In this document: in pieces, positions 24,469 through 36,510 of the stretch | Numbering within the stretch: position 1 is the stretch's first letter | Layout of the letters: the number at the start of each line of letters is the position of its first letter | From: Echinometra lucunter | Taxonomy: Eukaryota > Echinodermata > Echinoidea > Camarodonta > Echinometridae | Length of the DNA: 64,000 bases | Assembly (NCBI GenBank): GCA_029962745.1 | Contig: CM057161.1 | Location: 12,148,436 to 12,212,435, forward strand | Direction of reading: 5' to 3' | The notes under the pieces: generated by a model | Databases searched by the model: none | The model's input: the letters and a program-made list of their open reading frames with translations, nothing else | What the model was told of the DNA's origin: nothing | Translations under genes and position numbers: made by a program

Positions 24469-24887
24469 TTTCTTCTAAAAATCGTCTTGTTTTTCTTCAA
24501 CTTGAAATCACGTATGTCACCGAGGATTTGGAGCTGAAATCCAACCTTCTAGAATCCTATCTCCTCGATTCCGGTTTGGAATCAGGATTCGAGGACGTAT
24601 TTATGACAAAAACATTCAACAACTTGAGCTCATTATTATTCATCTTTTCTTCTCATCACTCGACCTGTTGTATATATGGAAATCGAATTAGCACTCTTTG
24701 GTAATTAAGCGGGATGTTATAGATCGGTGTGTCACGTACGGAGAGGAAAAAAGAGAATAAAAAAAGGGGGATGGAAGAGGTCATAATCTGAAGACGACGT
24801 GCAGATTCCCTTATCATCGTCTTACTTGTTTTGCTTATTGAATTTTGAATGATCTCGCCAGGGAGAATTTATTTCGGATAATAGAAA
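24469..24887. other. Substitution-free block 1, copy B counterpart
   Basis: Counterpart of 15259-15678. It contains most of the 82-codon frame, which starts at 24456 in this copy. Confidence 0.7.
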
Positions 24888-25319
24888 CGTATTAACTTTT
24901 TTTTTTAATTTGATGATGAATATCTCGCGAAATTTTACCAATATCAATTTGAAAGAGACAGACAGCAAAGGAATATTTCTGATTCCCATGAAATATAGAT
25001 TCGATGGTTGAATAGTCACATTTTAGTCCGCCTTCAGAAAAAAAGTAAACTTTCCGTTAAATTTAACGAAAAGGGAAGCTTTGAATAAACTGTTAGCCAT
25101 ATCTGACACAAATTTGTTACAATTTTTACCAAAGATGCACTCATCAGATATAGCTGTTTGGAAGGATTCAAAATGTAACTTACAAGTTGCAGCCCAAAGA
25201 AACACCAACGGTATTTAAAGGGAGAAAAATAACCGTTTTTGAAGCATACTAAAAACACAATTTCCACTTCTTTCTTGAATGAAATATGTCTCCGATCCCA
25301 TCAGATATAAGTGACTTTC

Positions 25320-26116
25320 TTCCAGGGGGTCGTCTGTCTTCACTCCTAACGGGTTTGTCATCGTGGATTTAGCCGGACGCATCGGGCTGGATTATCTTCA
25401 GCATCCCACCGTTTCCGCTCCCTCTCCCCACTCTGATTCCCCGTTTCCTCGCGCCCTCTAAGCTGTTGTTTCTGCGCTGGAAATAATAGACAGAAAATGT
25501 TGTTCTTGCTGTCTTTCGGTATTTTTGTTTGCTAGTTTTCACCCCTCTTTCTTGCACACCTTGATGGCTATACCTTGTTGTTTGTCTGTATCGTATGGCA
25601 TGACGACATGTTCATTCTATAATTAAATTCAGCACTGTCATCGTCTGTATCTTAATCTCTTATCTTGTCTGTCTTTCTAGAGTGTGTATCAAGGCTGTAC
25701 AATGACCGCATGTGCCCCAAGGCCCCCGAAGTTGGAACTTTTCAACCGGCGTGACGGATTGAGACGACACATAGAATGCGTCGCAATAGAGTGACGTCGT
25801 GTCATTAAATTCGTTATCCATTAAATTGATACAATGAAAGCACTTAAACAATATACCTTTCAGCTAATTATGTTAAAAAGTTAAAAGCGTCACTCCATTA
25901 AATTTGAGAGGATCAATAAAAAACGCCATTTTGATGGATTTCACAATGGTCTTATAAAGATTTGGCATTCGCATAAACTTCTTGATCATGTCCATGTTAC
26001 GATGCTTCAGAAACATTTAATTTCACTGGAATTGAGCAACAATAAATTTGGGTTTAAAACAAGATTGCTGTTCATGCTGTGAACATGATATTTGAGCAGC
26101 TTTAGTTTTTAGTTTT
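25320..26116. other. Low-divergence block 2, copy B counterpart
   Basis: Counterpart of 16107-16905. It is followed immediately by the largest A/B length difference on this side, about 66 bp present only in B (about 26130-26197). Confidence 0.55.
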
Positions 26117-27287
26117 AAAAATTCTGAATTGGCATCTCTTGCGTTTTTCTAGCAATCCGTCTATTTTCAGTGATATTTCCCGAGCTATGTAAGCTGTGAA
26201 CTTAAGAATGAAACCGATCTTAAGATGAAGATAACAGTCAGATAATTGCGTGGACTTCGAATTTTTCATGACTTTCTTATCAAAGATCCTTAGCAATTTT
26301 CGAAGTTGATTAGTGATACAACTTTATCCTTAACACCCTGCTTAAGGGGTTGCAACATTCTCAAGTTTGCTGTAATTGATTTCTACCCAAACTCACTGAT
26401 TTTGATCCGAATCATTCATATACTCTAAATCTTGAGCGTTTAAAATATCTCCATTTAAACTTAACTCATTCTCATCTTCCTCTCCAAGGCTTTGGTAAAA
26501 TTTCATTTTAGTTCCAGAAATAGCAACAGTTTGAGCAATAAATAGAATAATATGACAGGTAGTTTGGTATCAGATATCGGGATTTGGGGTGGGAAATATG
26601 AACGATATCCGTGATCTTTTAGGCGCGCTGATAGAGAAGAAGAAACCCCTGAAATCACGAGAGATATTTTTCTTTCGCGATTGTCTGATTCCTTAGTCAA
26701 ATTGCTTGTACGTGTTGCCTGGGTGTCGCTGAAAGCACCTGCAGTTATCTTTTTTTAGGGGGTGGGGGTGGGGTGGGGTGGATCTTCTACTTTATTTATA
26801 ACCCCATTCCCCTACTTCATTTGTCCCGATCTGATTTTAATTTCCTTCTTCCAAACCGTTAAAATATTATTTTTCGTCGTTGTATATGCAAGTTGGATAG
26901 GTTTCTTATTGTCCTTTCCCGTTCCGTTTTTTTCCCTTCTAACGTACTTTTCCATTTTCTATGTTCATACCCTCTCCTACAAGGCTAGCTCTCCTCTGTT
27001 CCTCCAGTTTCTTGAACAGAGTTTCTTGTTTTTAGTTTTTTATTTGGTTTAATTGCTATATATTCGACTTTCCGTGTTTCAGATATAAGCCTAATCGGAA
27101 ACTACAGCCCCAATTTTGTTTTTATTTACTCCGTCCAAGTTGCATAGCAAAGGTTAAACCCGTAAAGGGGGCACTGGGAGGGAGGGGTCGGGTCACTCTC
27201 GGTAAATGAAGTTTTAATTAACAGGGGGTATCATGTTTTCACATCTCCCTTTTCCCTTCCCTTTCTCTCTTTTACTCTCACCATTCG

Positions 27288-27310
27288 ATGGGGGGGGGGG
27301 GGGGGGGGGG
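27288..27310 (+). repeat. Poly-G tract expanded in copy B
   Basis: The run of G here is much longer than its counterpart near 18000 in copy A. It is a length polymorphism or a base-calling effect. Confidence 0.85.
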
Positions 27311-28018
27311 AGGTGCTCCCCATTTCCCCTGTAGGTATGCCACCGGTATCATCAATATCATTTTTTCCATGGAACCATACTATCTCCTTTTTATTACGTA
27401 ACTTTTATAGAAAAGCTATTGTTTTTTTATATATATGAATTAATTTACAACTTCTCGAAAACAAACCAGTTAGTGTATGCCGTAAATGAAGCATCGAGAT
27501 TTCTGTATTGGCGATCAAAACTTTCATATTAACATGGATTTCCCTGTACTCTCGTTCTAGTTCAATGCCCTGTGAATGTTACAGCCCTTCAGAAACTAAC
27601 TCCGAAAGACTGGGGAATGGCATATCGAGAAACATCTCGGCGACGAGGATCCTGCTGCATCAGAATTCCCATCAAAGATAGGAAATTAATCTGATGATCA
27701 TTAACGAAATGAATTCCTCCACATTTTTCGACTCGCCTGAAAGCAACCCGGCATCCAATACGCGTAATAATCATCAATATCGTCATCATTATCAGCTGCA
27801 TGCCATTACAAATACAAACGCGGGACAACATGTATTTACCTTTCACTAATGAATTTTGTAGGATGGCAATTATCATTATGATTACAATCGTGCTTGGTGC
27901 ATGCAAGGTATGGATTACACAGAGAACCATGTCAATTAGAATAATGACTTGTCATCAAATGAATGCCGAATTTCCTTTTTTTCCAGGGGTCATTTTCCTC
28001 ATTTTCGATTTATTGTAG

Positions 28019-28066
28019 TGGAGGTGAGAGAAGCAGAGAGAGTGAGAGAAGGATAAAGAGTGAGAG

Positions 28067-28099
<33 letters not shown>

Positions 28100-28125
28100 G
28101 GGAGAGAGAGAGAAGAAGAACGAAA
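28019..28125 (+). repeat. (GA)n microsatellite, copy B
   Basis: Counterpart of 18720-18862, shorter by several GA/GGA units. Confidence 0.95.
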
Positions 28126-29408
28126 AAAATCGTTGATAATGTTTTTCAAATCGATCTATGCGAGTGAATCTGAATTAAACGAAACACTGTCGTCTGATTA
28201 AATTCGCGGGCAAATTAACGTGTGCGCGATCCGTGCGACTCGACGGAGGAGACTCAACCCTCCAAGAAAGTACACTTACCTTTATTTTCTTGTTGTCATG
28301 GTAACAAAGTGAATCTTCACCGTCTGCTCTTGGTTTGGGTTTTTAAGGCTGGAGTTTGCCGTGCTGTTTACCCTTCGACACGTCATGGATTCATTGATCT
28401 GCATGCTGCTGTAAATTGTAATTCACTTTTGCCAATTAAGAATAAAACATTCAAGCAATTCGATGAGGTATTTGGTTAATTTCTTCGCTTATGCCCTTTC
28501 CGCATTCTTGCATGATTATGATTTAATTTGAATCATCGTGATGTAGAATTATAGGGCATTTTTTTCTCCCTCTTTCTCTCATGCTGACACGTTCCGTTGT
28601 CTCTCCGTATCTAATCTGTCTTTATGACCGTCTGTCATTTTTCTCCTACTTTTGCTGGTCTATACCTGTCTCTTTCGGTCTCTTCTTTTCTACGCGTTCG
28701 CCAATCTGTCAGTCTCTCCATCTCTTTCTTTTCTCCTCTCTTTTTCACTCTCTCTATCTGTCTATCAGTCTTTCTAATGCTCTCTATATAATTATTTCTC
28801 TTTATCCTTATCATTTTTTATCTCTCTACCTATCTACTTTTGTCTAGAATTAAGTAAACTTTGGAGGATAGAAGGCTAATAATATTGAAAGCGATAATCA
28901 AATTTACAATCATGATTACAACCGTTTTGCATATAAGGGCATATCGTTAATCCAAAGGATTTCTTCCAAAGTGTATCATTTTTACTCTATTGAAATTTTA
29001 TATTGAGTTTTTAAATATTACCTCCAAATCCCCCAGTGCTTGAATTTATAGTTTGCAACATTTTGCCTTATTTACATCCAAAATGCACGAAAAATACACA
29101 ACGTAATCTTTTATTGTACACATTAATGAATCATGCTATTATTGAATGCTTTGGAGGAGTCTTCTTCTTTTAAAGTGTTATGTTTCATGTTGATAGGACG
29201 ATTATCAAATGTAGACGAATAACAAATGTATATGTATCATTAATGAGAAAACAGGGAGAATATGGCGTCAAAGTACTTTCTTTTCTAATTTACACATGAG
29301 TTGAATAACCCTTTTTTAAAATGATCTTCTTTATGCTGAATATAAAAAAATGCAGCAGAAATACAATGAATCTCTCTCTCCCCCTAACTCTTTCTCTTTC
29401 CTTCTCTC

Positions 29409-29495
29409 AGCATCCTTTTCTACCCCCCTTCCCCTAGCTCCTATCTCTCTCTCTCTCTCTCTCTTTTTCTTTCTCTCCCCTAATTTCTCTCCCTT

Positions 29496-29532
<37 letters not shown>

Positions 29533-29737
29533 CTTTTAATCCCTCTTCCCCTAGCTTCTATCTCTCTCTTTCTCTCCCCCTAATTTCTCTCTCTTTCTCT
29601 CTCTCGGCATCTCTTTTAATCCCTCTTCCCCTAGCTTCTACCTCTCTATTTCTTTCTCTCCCCTGATTTCTCTCCCTTTCTTTCTCTCTCTCTCTCTCTC
29701 TCTCGACATCTCTTCATCCCTCTTTCCCTAGCTTCTA

Positions 29738-29768
<31 letters not shown>

Positions 29769-29842
29769 CTCTCCCCTTATTTCTCTCTCTATTTCTTTTT
29801 CTCTCTTGGCATCTCTTTTAATCCCTCTTCCCCTAGCTTCTA

Positions 29843-29873
<31 letters not shown>

Positions 29874-29925
29874 GCATCTCTTTTCATCCCTTGATCCCCT
29901 AGCCTCTATCTCTCTCTCTTTCTTT
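29409..29925 (+). repeat. Pyrimidine-rich minisatellite, about six units
   Basis: A phrase of the form GCATCTCTTTTAATCCCTC followed by TTCCCCTAGCTTCTATCTC starts near 29409 (degenerate), 29527, 29605, 29705, 29809 and 29874. Spacing is 65-118 bp because the CT-rich spacers between phrases vary in length. Copy A of the duplication breaks into the 500-N gap at the equivalent point. Confidence 0.85.
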
Positions 29926-30345
29926 CTATTTCTCTATCTCTACCTTCCTCATCCCCCTCATTCCTTAATGTATTTTTTTCTTCTACTTGCGATTATACAA
30001 ACAAAAGTCAGCAATAGCAACATCATTCAACAAAATAAGGCCCATTCTATTCTCAATTCTTAAGGCACTGACATTTTTTTTGGCCACTGATTTCCCCTCT
30101 TTTTTAAACCTTCCTCTTTCGATCTTGTTTCCGCTCCCTCTCCCTCCTTTTCTTTCTTTCTTTCTTTCTCTTTCTATCTCTTTCTATCTCTTTTTCTATC
30201 TCTCTTTCCCATCAACTCCCTCTCCCTTTCCATCTCCCTCCTTTCACCTCTCGCTCCCCCGAGTTTTCTCTCTCTCTTTCTCTCTTCCGCCCTCCCTCCC
30301 TCCCTCTTCCCCTTCTTTCTCTTTCTTTCTCTCTCCTATCAGAGA
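29926..30345 (+). repeat. Polypyrimidine low-complexity tract
   Basis: CT/TTTC-rich sequence continues after the minisatellite, densest at 30140-30340. Frames crossing it are Ser/Leu/Phe/Pro-rich artefacts. Confidence 0.85.
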
Positions 30346-30359
30346 AGCAGACGGATAAG

Positions 30360-32660
30360 AAGACGGTGTTGCACGACTGAAATAGGCTGGGAACGCTTCG
30401 AAAAGCGCCACGTTTTGACTTGTTTGCAGTAACAGTTTGGGGGCCGTGTTACGTTTGAAATTCTATTTCATTCCTCCAGTACTGGGGCGAGGGGGAGTAC
30501 AGCAAGCGCCGGTTTGATTTGATTTGAGCAAAGCGGAAAAGTGCAATGCCTAGTAATGTTATACCCTATTATTATGGCCACCTTTTCCTCGTATTTTGAT
30601 TCTAATTTGGTTGTCCTTCTCATAAATTCCCTTCTAATTTGTTTCCCCGTTTTTCTGTGATTTTCTTCGATTTTTCCTCGCCGCCAAATTGAATCTCGCG
30701 CGGAGTTTATCATTCCACGAGCATTCTCCACGATTCCCTTATTGAATTGGAATTCGATTTTCAGTTTATTTTATCTCTTTCCCAGATCTGTTAACGTATC
30801 TCGTTTTTCAAATTATCGTCATTTTTGGCACAATGCAAGTGTTATCCGATGCCGTACTCTCTAATTTAATCAAGGAAAAGGGACAACTCAACTTGTCTCA
30901 ATTGTCACCCTCGCGAAAAAGAAGAAACAGAAGTACGTGCACGCTGTAACGATGTAAAAACATAAATTACCAATAATTTTTACCGTGCAATCTTCTCTTC
31001 TTTTTTTTTTGCAAATGAGGTACAACAAATATAAAAGCTTTACTTCTATTATTTTTTTTAAATGAAAAGCTGGCTACAGATTAAGTAGTTACAGTGTATA
31101 GTTATGTGTTCATGATTTGCTACAGCTAAAAGGATATGGAATTGAATAATAAATGAAGATATTGCATAGAATGATTTTTGTTGTTGATCCATAATGATAT
31201 TTCAGTTTTAATGAATACGTATCATTATTGTCACGATGGCCAGCATCGATGGTAAATAAGCATTGCATTTATTACTATCATCATTATAAATGAATTTGAT
31301 AGAATCTTACATACTTGTAGGAGGAATAAAAATATTTTTTGTGCGTTAATTATGATTTTTACAACTGAAATGATCATTCTTTTCATCCGTTTCTCCATGT
31401 ATTGCTTAGACGACGAAAATAAACTACGAATTTTTCTTTGTCTTTCCGACTCGTGACCTGTCTGCAACCCTTTATTTCAAAAGTGCAAAGTTCATTTTAA
31501 AGTTCATATTTGTTTTCCTCGCACGACAGCGAAACATATTGGTGATGCCATACACTTGTATATCCACCCTTTACAGATCCGTGCCTTGTCGGACGCTCCC
31601 CCGTCCCGTTACACTACGAGGGGTCCCCTCAGCCAACCCCTCCGCGCCGACCTCTTCCTGGAAAAACGCGTTAGCTCAATCAAAACTCTACCCCTTCCCT
31701 TCCCCATTCTTAATTCTTTTCATTGGGACATTCCTTTGCCCGACAGAGAGCAATCTAAATCATTTTCATCATTTTCCCTAAATGATTATTTGCACAGATT
31801 TGTACTCTCACTCTCTCCCTCCATTTTGCGGAGTCATTCCTTTTCAATTTACCCCCTGCGAGGGTTGTGCGTATACGCCGGAAATAAAACGCAACAACAA
31901 GAAATGGAGAGAGGGGTAGAGAGGGGGAGACGGGGGAAACTTGATTAGTATAAATCAGTTCTGATGTATTCCGAAATGGAATATTTTCTTAATATCAATG
32001 AGAATTAATCTGTGATCATATTTGGAACAGATGATATGAATTTGGCTGTGATATGTGGGATAGGGTTGACCCCTTGGGTTGTGCACGAATTACACCGGGA
32101 CAACAGCAGTGTATAACACGTATACATAGGCCAGAATGAGCAGATTTCGCAATTTTTCTATGCACTGAAATCAGATTGCATTAATTTTTTTCTCCATATT
32201 TGCCATAGGTCCTTCTTTTAAAAAGTATATTGTGTAAATTGATCATATCATCATATTATGACAACAATTATATGCTTACTCATATGAGTTAAAATTAAAA
32301 CACAATATTTTTTATCATTAATAAGAATCTTCATATTTGATACTAAGACTAGGCATTGAATTTTATCTAAGGAAGTTGAAATCAAGATTATCCCTTGAAA
32401 TAAATCATCGCTCAACAATCAACCTTGCAATATTATGTTATTCGATCATTCCACTCCGAAGATGGCAAGATTTTGTAAAACTTTGAATTAATACACGTCA
32501 TGTAGAAAGTTGTCTCGCGAGTTAGACCTCTATCAAGTTATACTATCCAGCTTCTAAAACTTTCATCAAACATGATTTTCTCTCTCTCTCTCTTTCTCTC
32601 TCTCAGTCAGTTTTGTCAAAGTCAGTTTAGATAATCATTTTACAGGACATGAGTCGATGT
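30360..32660. other. Non-coding stretch, no gene seen
   Basis: The 31540-31950 part is richer in G+C and carries frames of 80 and 130 codons with no recognisable domain. A CT run lies at about 32579-32606. I see no element boundaries. Confidence 0.6.
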
Positions 32661-32671
32661 ATTAATTAGCG

Positions 32672-32685
32672 CCACCAATTGGTGG
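32672..32685. other. Perfect 14-bp palindrome with CCAAT on both strands
   Basis: CCACCAATTGGTGG reads the same on both strands and carries a CCAAT pentamer in each direction. It could be a binding site for a dimeric factor, but it stands alone. Confidence 0.5.
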
Positions 32686-33070
32686 AAGAAAGATGGTATT
32701 CTCATGCGTCATCAGTCAATGGTCATTGTACAGTGGTATCATCCGACCATCATTTCAGTACATGTGGTTCATGGATGGAATATGGAAAATTTATTTGATA
32801 TCATTTAAATATTAAATTAATTTCCCGTATTTCTGCTTCTTTGGACACTTTCAGGGTGACATTAAAGAAGGAACGTCGAAGCGCCTTCATTTGAGTTTCA
32901 GCTGAGAGGAGTACCTTGTTTGTGTGTGATTATTGTATCGGCTTTTATAATGCATCTTTCGTGATTATAAAGGATGGTAGTACTAAATTTGACTTCGAAC
33001 CGAATTTAGTAGCTTTGGTACAGAAATTAACAGAAAATCAAGCAAATTTTACGTTTATGTTTAGAAGACG

Positions 33071-33083
33071 GGGGGGGGGGGGG
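33071..33083 (+). repeat. Poly-G tract
   Basis: Thirteen G residues immediately left of the palindromic MITE. Confidence 0.9.
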
Positions 33084-33088
33084 CACCT

Positions 33089-33236
33089 GGGCCCCGTTTC
33101 ATAAATCTTGTTATCAGTAACAACTGCCATTTTTTAATGACAAATTTGCTCTCAGCCAATCAGACACAAATATTTCAGTAGCTTATAACAGGTATTGCAA
33201 CTTGTTATTGATAACAAATTTTATGATACGGGGCCC
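33089..33236. mobile_element. Palindromic MITE, GGGCCCCG ends
   Basis: The left end starts GGGCCCCGTTTCATAAATCT and the right end on the minus strand starts GGGCCCCGTATCATAAAATT. Both continue into TTGTTATCA.TAACAA, so most of the element folds as a hairpin. The loop contains TGCTCTCAGCCAATCAGA and AGTAGCTTATAACAG, shared with the element at 54262-54400. No coding capacity. No clear target duplication could be fixed, because the flanks also read TGGG/CCCA. Confidence 0.85.
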
Positions 33237-33713
33237 TGGGCAGGCATTATTTGAGTGTCAAAATTCCTGCATTCAAACTAGACGAGTCAAATGACCTCTA
33301 TTGCGGCCTCGAGTGCATCGATGTACAACTTGACCTTTCCATCTCGCCTGAAACCATGTACTGTCTTACAAACCGGGGGAAAGGGGGTGTTTCACAAAAC
33401 CGTGCGCAAAGTTAAGCATGACTTTACGAATGACTTGAATATGAAAGGCTTAATGGGAATATCATTCTTTTTTAATCAGAGCAGCTAGAGATGAAATGTG
33501 CACTTGTGTTGTAGATTAACATTATCAATAATAACGAATTATTTTTAATGCGAAGTGTATATATATATATATATTTTTGGCCAGAATTTGATTATTGTTA
33601 TGTGAAGTCATACTTGGTTAAAACGTCAGGAAAATATTTGGGCATCCCATTTGGCTCTGCATATTCAAGTCATTTGTATAAAGTCATGCGCAACTTTGAG
33701 CAGAGCGTTGTGA

Positions 33714-33738
33714 CCCCCCCCCCCCCCCCCCCCCCCCC
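33714..33738 (+). repeat. Poly-C tract
   Basis: Twenty-five consecutive C residues; likely unstable and prone to sequencing error. Confidence 0.95.
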
Positions 33739-34489
33739 GAGTTCGTCGCAAGAACAAGGAAGGATGAGACGAGTTGTTTAACATTAAAAGAGAAAATAAG
33801 TAAGGTGCTATTTTGGCAAAAGAGTATAGAAAAACCACAAGAGATATTGGAATCCGTTTTGTTTTATATTATGATTAGTGAATGCGCGTTGATTTTTGAA
33901 TAGTAGAACTAATGGTTGACTTGGATAGGCTTTTAAAAAAAGAAATCATCCTTGCGTATTTGTTTGATATGTCAAAGTTGCAGTTCTGTGCCTTCTTTGA
34001 GAAAGTGAAAAAGAAAAAAATGTTATGAAGATGTACTTTTTTACTTGACGTCATTCAAATCTCGTCACCCTTTTGATGCAGTTCACCTAGGCTGTGTTTC
34101 AGTCCTTGTTTGACAGCCATTTTACCTTTATAAACAACTATGCTAATTATGCAATAGTATACTGTTACAAAAAGGACATAAGAGTGTCCCTCGGCCCAGA
34201 TTATTTTGAAATGTCTTAAACCTGATTTACATTTTCATTTTGTTTTGCAGGTTCTTAATTAGCTTGCCAGAGATAATTGAACCAAAAATGTCTCTTCACA
34301 GTGGTGTCCTCTTGCTTTCTTTTCTTCCTCTTCTTCTTCTTCTTCTCCTCCTTCTTTAGCTTTAATTGGGCTATCGTCTCAAACGCAGTGACGTCATGTT
34401 TTGTTCTCAGAATTCCTCTGTACACTCACCACTCAGTACAATTTTGGATTTCTTCCGTCTTATACTACTTTATCTATTGTTTATGTAAT

Positions 34490-34620
34490 GAAATGTTTAA
34501 TATTTTTTTTTTACTACTGTTATGGCATACAAACACATGTCATATTAAGTTCATTTATGTCTATCTTTTTATTTGTATTGTTTATTAAATGTAAATGTAA
34601 ATAAAGTTTTACTTTGAAAA
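34490..34620 (+). mobile_element. Possible retroposon 3' end
   Basis: T-rich, 3'-UTR-like sequence runs to AAATGTAAATGTAAATAAAG followed by TTTTACTTTGAAAAG, resembling the AATAAA plus short-repeat ends of other retroposons here. There is no coding remnant and no target duplication, so this is weak. Confidence 0.3.
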
Positions 34621-34625
34621 GTCAA

Positions 34626-34744
34626 AAGTCTTCTTCTTCTTCTTCTCCTTCTCCTTCTTCTTCTTCTTCTTCTTCTTCTTATTCTTCTTCTTCTTCTTCT
34701 TCTTCTTCTTCTTCTTCTTCTTCTTCTTCTTTTTTTTTCTTCTT
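34626..34744 (+). repeat. (TTC)n microsatellite
   Basis: A TTC/CTT trinucleotide array with few interruptions (TCC, TTA). Long GAA/TTC arrays can adopt triplex structures. Confidence 0.95.
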
Positions 34745-34904
34745 CTCTTTTTTTATTTTTACTACCCAAAACTCCTTCCCCTTCTTCAATGCTCCTAGCT
34801 GGATCCAGCTTTGGCACTTGGGAAAAACAATTCAGTTTAGTGCGATGACAAAATAAAACGGTGCGACTAAAGACTTCACCATCGAGACTAGCGAGTCGGG
34901 TGTC

Positions 34905-35055
34905 ATGTGACGAGACAAGTCGTTTGTCATTGGTCGGAAGTTTTCGGTGGGCGTGGCGGAAAGGAATTGGTAAAGTGTTTGTATGTCTGCAGAAGTGCGT
35001 TTCCAGTGAGCGGCCTTGTCCTATAAATATGATTTCCGAAGCAGCTAGACTAAAA
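34905..35055 (+). promoter_or_regulatory. Possible TATA-type promoter
   Basis: In order on the plus strand: GTCATGTGAC at 34909-34918 (an E-box palindrome of the M-box type), an inverted CCAAT (CATTGGTC) near 34928, GGGCGTGGC at 34949-34957 (GC/CACCC-box type), and CTATAAATATG at 35020-35030. Spacing fits proximal elements upstream of a TATA box, which would put a start site near 35050. No identifiable exon follows. The motif definitions are established; the promoter call is inference. Confidence 0.3.
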
Positions 35056-35479
35056 GACATCGATCGGCGAATGGCATTTGTTCAGATTTAGGGAAAATTG
35101 CGATATGATGCGTGATGAAGCTGTCTGGAAGAAATATTTATCTCCCTCTAATTTTTTTTAAAGCCCTTCTTTCTTTCACTCTTCCTTTTTTCATCACCAC
35201 TTTCTGTATCTATCCCTTTCTTTCTTTCTTTATCATTGATACCCTTTCTTACGGACCCTTCCCCTGCCCCTCTTTCTCGTTTGTCACCAACACTCTGTGT
35301 GTGTGGGGGGTGGAGGGGGGTGGGGGGGGGTTCAGGCGTATTTTAGGGAATATAGTGTTTGTTTTGTATTCTCTGTTGCTGAATGTTGTTACTCTTTGTC
35401 TTCTTATCTCTCGATTCGATAGTCTGTACAATTTTTTCTTGTCCCAGTAATTTTACCTGCCAATGCATCCGGCAAATAC

Positions 35480-35562
35480 ACAGTCTCTCTCTCTCTCTCT
35501 CTTTCTATTTCTCTCAGTCGCATTGTGTAGTCATCATTCTCTCCCCCTTCCGTTTTAACTAA

Positions 35563-35622
<60 letters not shown>

Positions 35623-35630
35623 GCCTTCTC
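35480..35630 (+). repeat. Two (CT)n microsatellites
   Basis: CT runs at about 35483-35505 and 35562-35624, separated by ordinary sequence. The frame on the minus strand across them is Arg/Glu-rich and spurious. Confidence 0.95.
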
Positions 35631-36510
35631 CCTTTCCGCCTCTCTTTGAAATACAAGCGTCGCAAACATTATACATTTAGGCTCGACGCGGTAAATATTC
35701 AGCTTTACGTTTCAATATTTCTACAAAGCAATCACTGCGGGCGAATTAATGTGTTAAGTTTTCCCCACTTTGCGGATATTAATATGCATGCTAAAACAAC
35801 CATTAAGCATAATATAACAAACCTTTCCCGTATCGCAACAAATCACTTAAATCTTGAAAATCACGTTTTGTTTTGAAAAAGTTGTGTAGCAACTAGTGAA
35901 GAGACAAACCTTGATAACGTTACTCTAAAAGCTTCATGGAATTCAATTTTAAATAAGAAGACGCCATCATCACGCCAATTTAGCAAGCGAAGCATCAAAC
36001 ATTTAACCATTTTGTCCCCATGCAGCTTCTTAATGTAGCAGTCGACTAATTCAAAGTGAAAATCGCGTGCTGTTTCAATATTATAATAGAAGCGCTAAGG
36101 AAATAACATTGTCTCATATTGATATTGCCGTGCTAATTAAGAGCGACCTGTAAAATGCGGGTCTCATGAATCGAACTGACAGCCGAGTCAACAAGATAGA
36201 AAGTAAGGATTCCCTTTTTTTTCCTTTCATCAGGAAAATCGGAAAACGAATAAACAGAAAATTGCCGAAACAAAACCAGATTCACCACCACCCAACCGAT
36301 AATCATTTTCACTTTCGACTTAGTTTTTTACTGTCTCACTATATCGAGTTGTAGAAAAAAAAAGTGCATTCAAAACCTCATCTTGCCGTACATCCAATGG
36401 AGTTTATCTTTTTTGAAAGGGAAATTTGCAAGCTGCCGCTGTCATTAGGAATAATATCCCATAAGCCTAGACGGGACACTACATTAATAATATTGCCGAA
36501 TTTGTTTTGT
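35631..36510. other. Non-coding stretch, no gene seen
   Basis: AT-rich; only short uninformative frames. No repeats of note. Confidence 0.65.

Larger units (their letters stand above)
20998..29403. repeat. Duplicated segment, copy B
   Basis: It repeats copy A (11797-20497) in the same order and orientation, starting at the first base after the gap. Its right-hand end runs straight into unique sequence beyond the CT-rich minisatellite, whereas copy A stops at the gap. Short frames shared with A mostly carry amino-acid changes or frame breaks: for example 22772-23035 differs from 13574-13837 at four residues, so they look non-coding. Confidence 0.95.

Noticed and set aside
29409..29925. CRISPR-like repeat and spacer arrangement
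   Set aside because: Both repeats and spacers are low-complexity pyrimidine sequence with irregular spacing; this is a eukaryotic minisatellite.
34569..35060. 163-codon minus-strand frame with a poly-Arg block
   Set aside because: The central third is the TTC array read in one frame; the flanks show no known domain.
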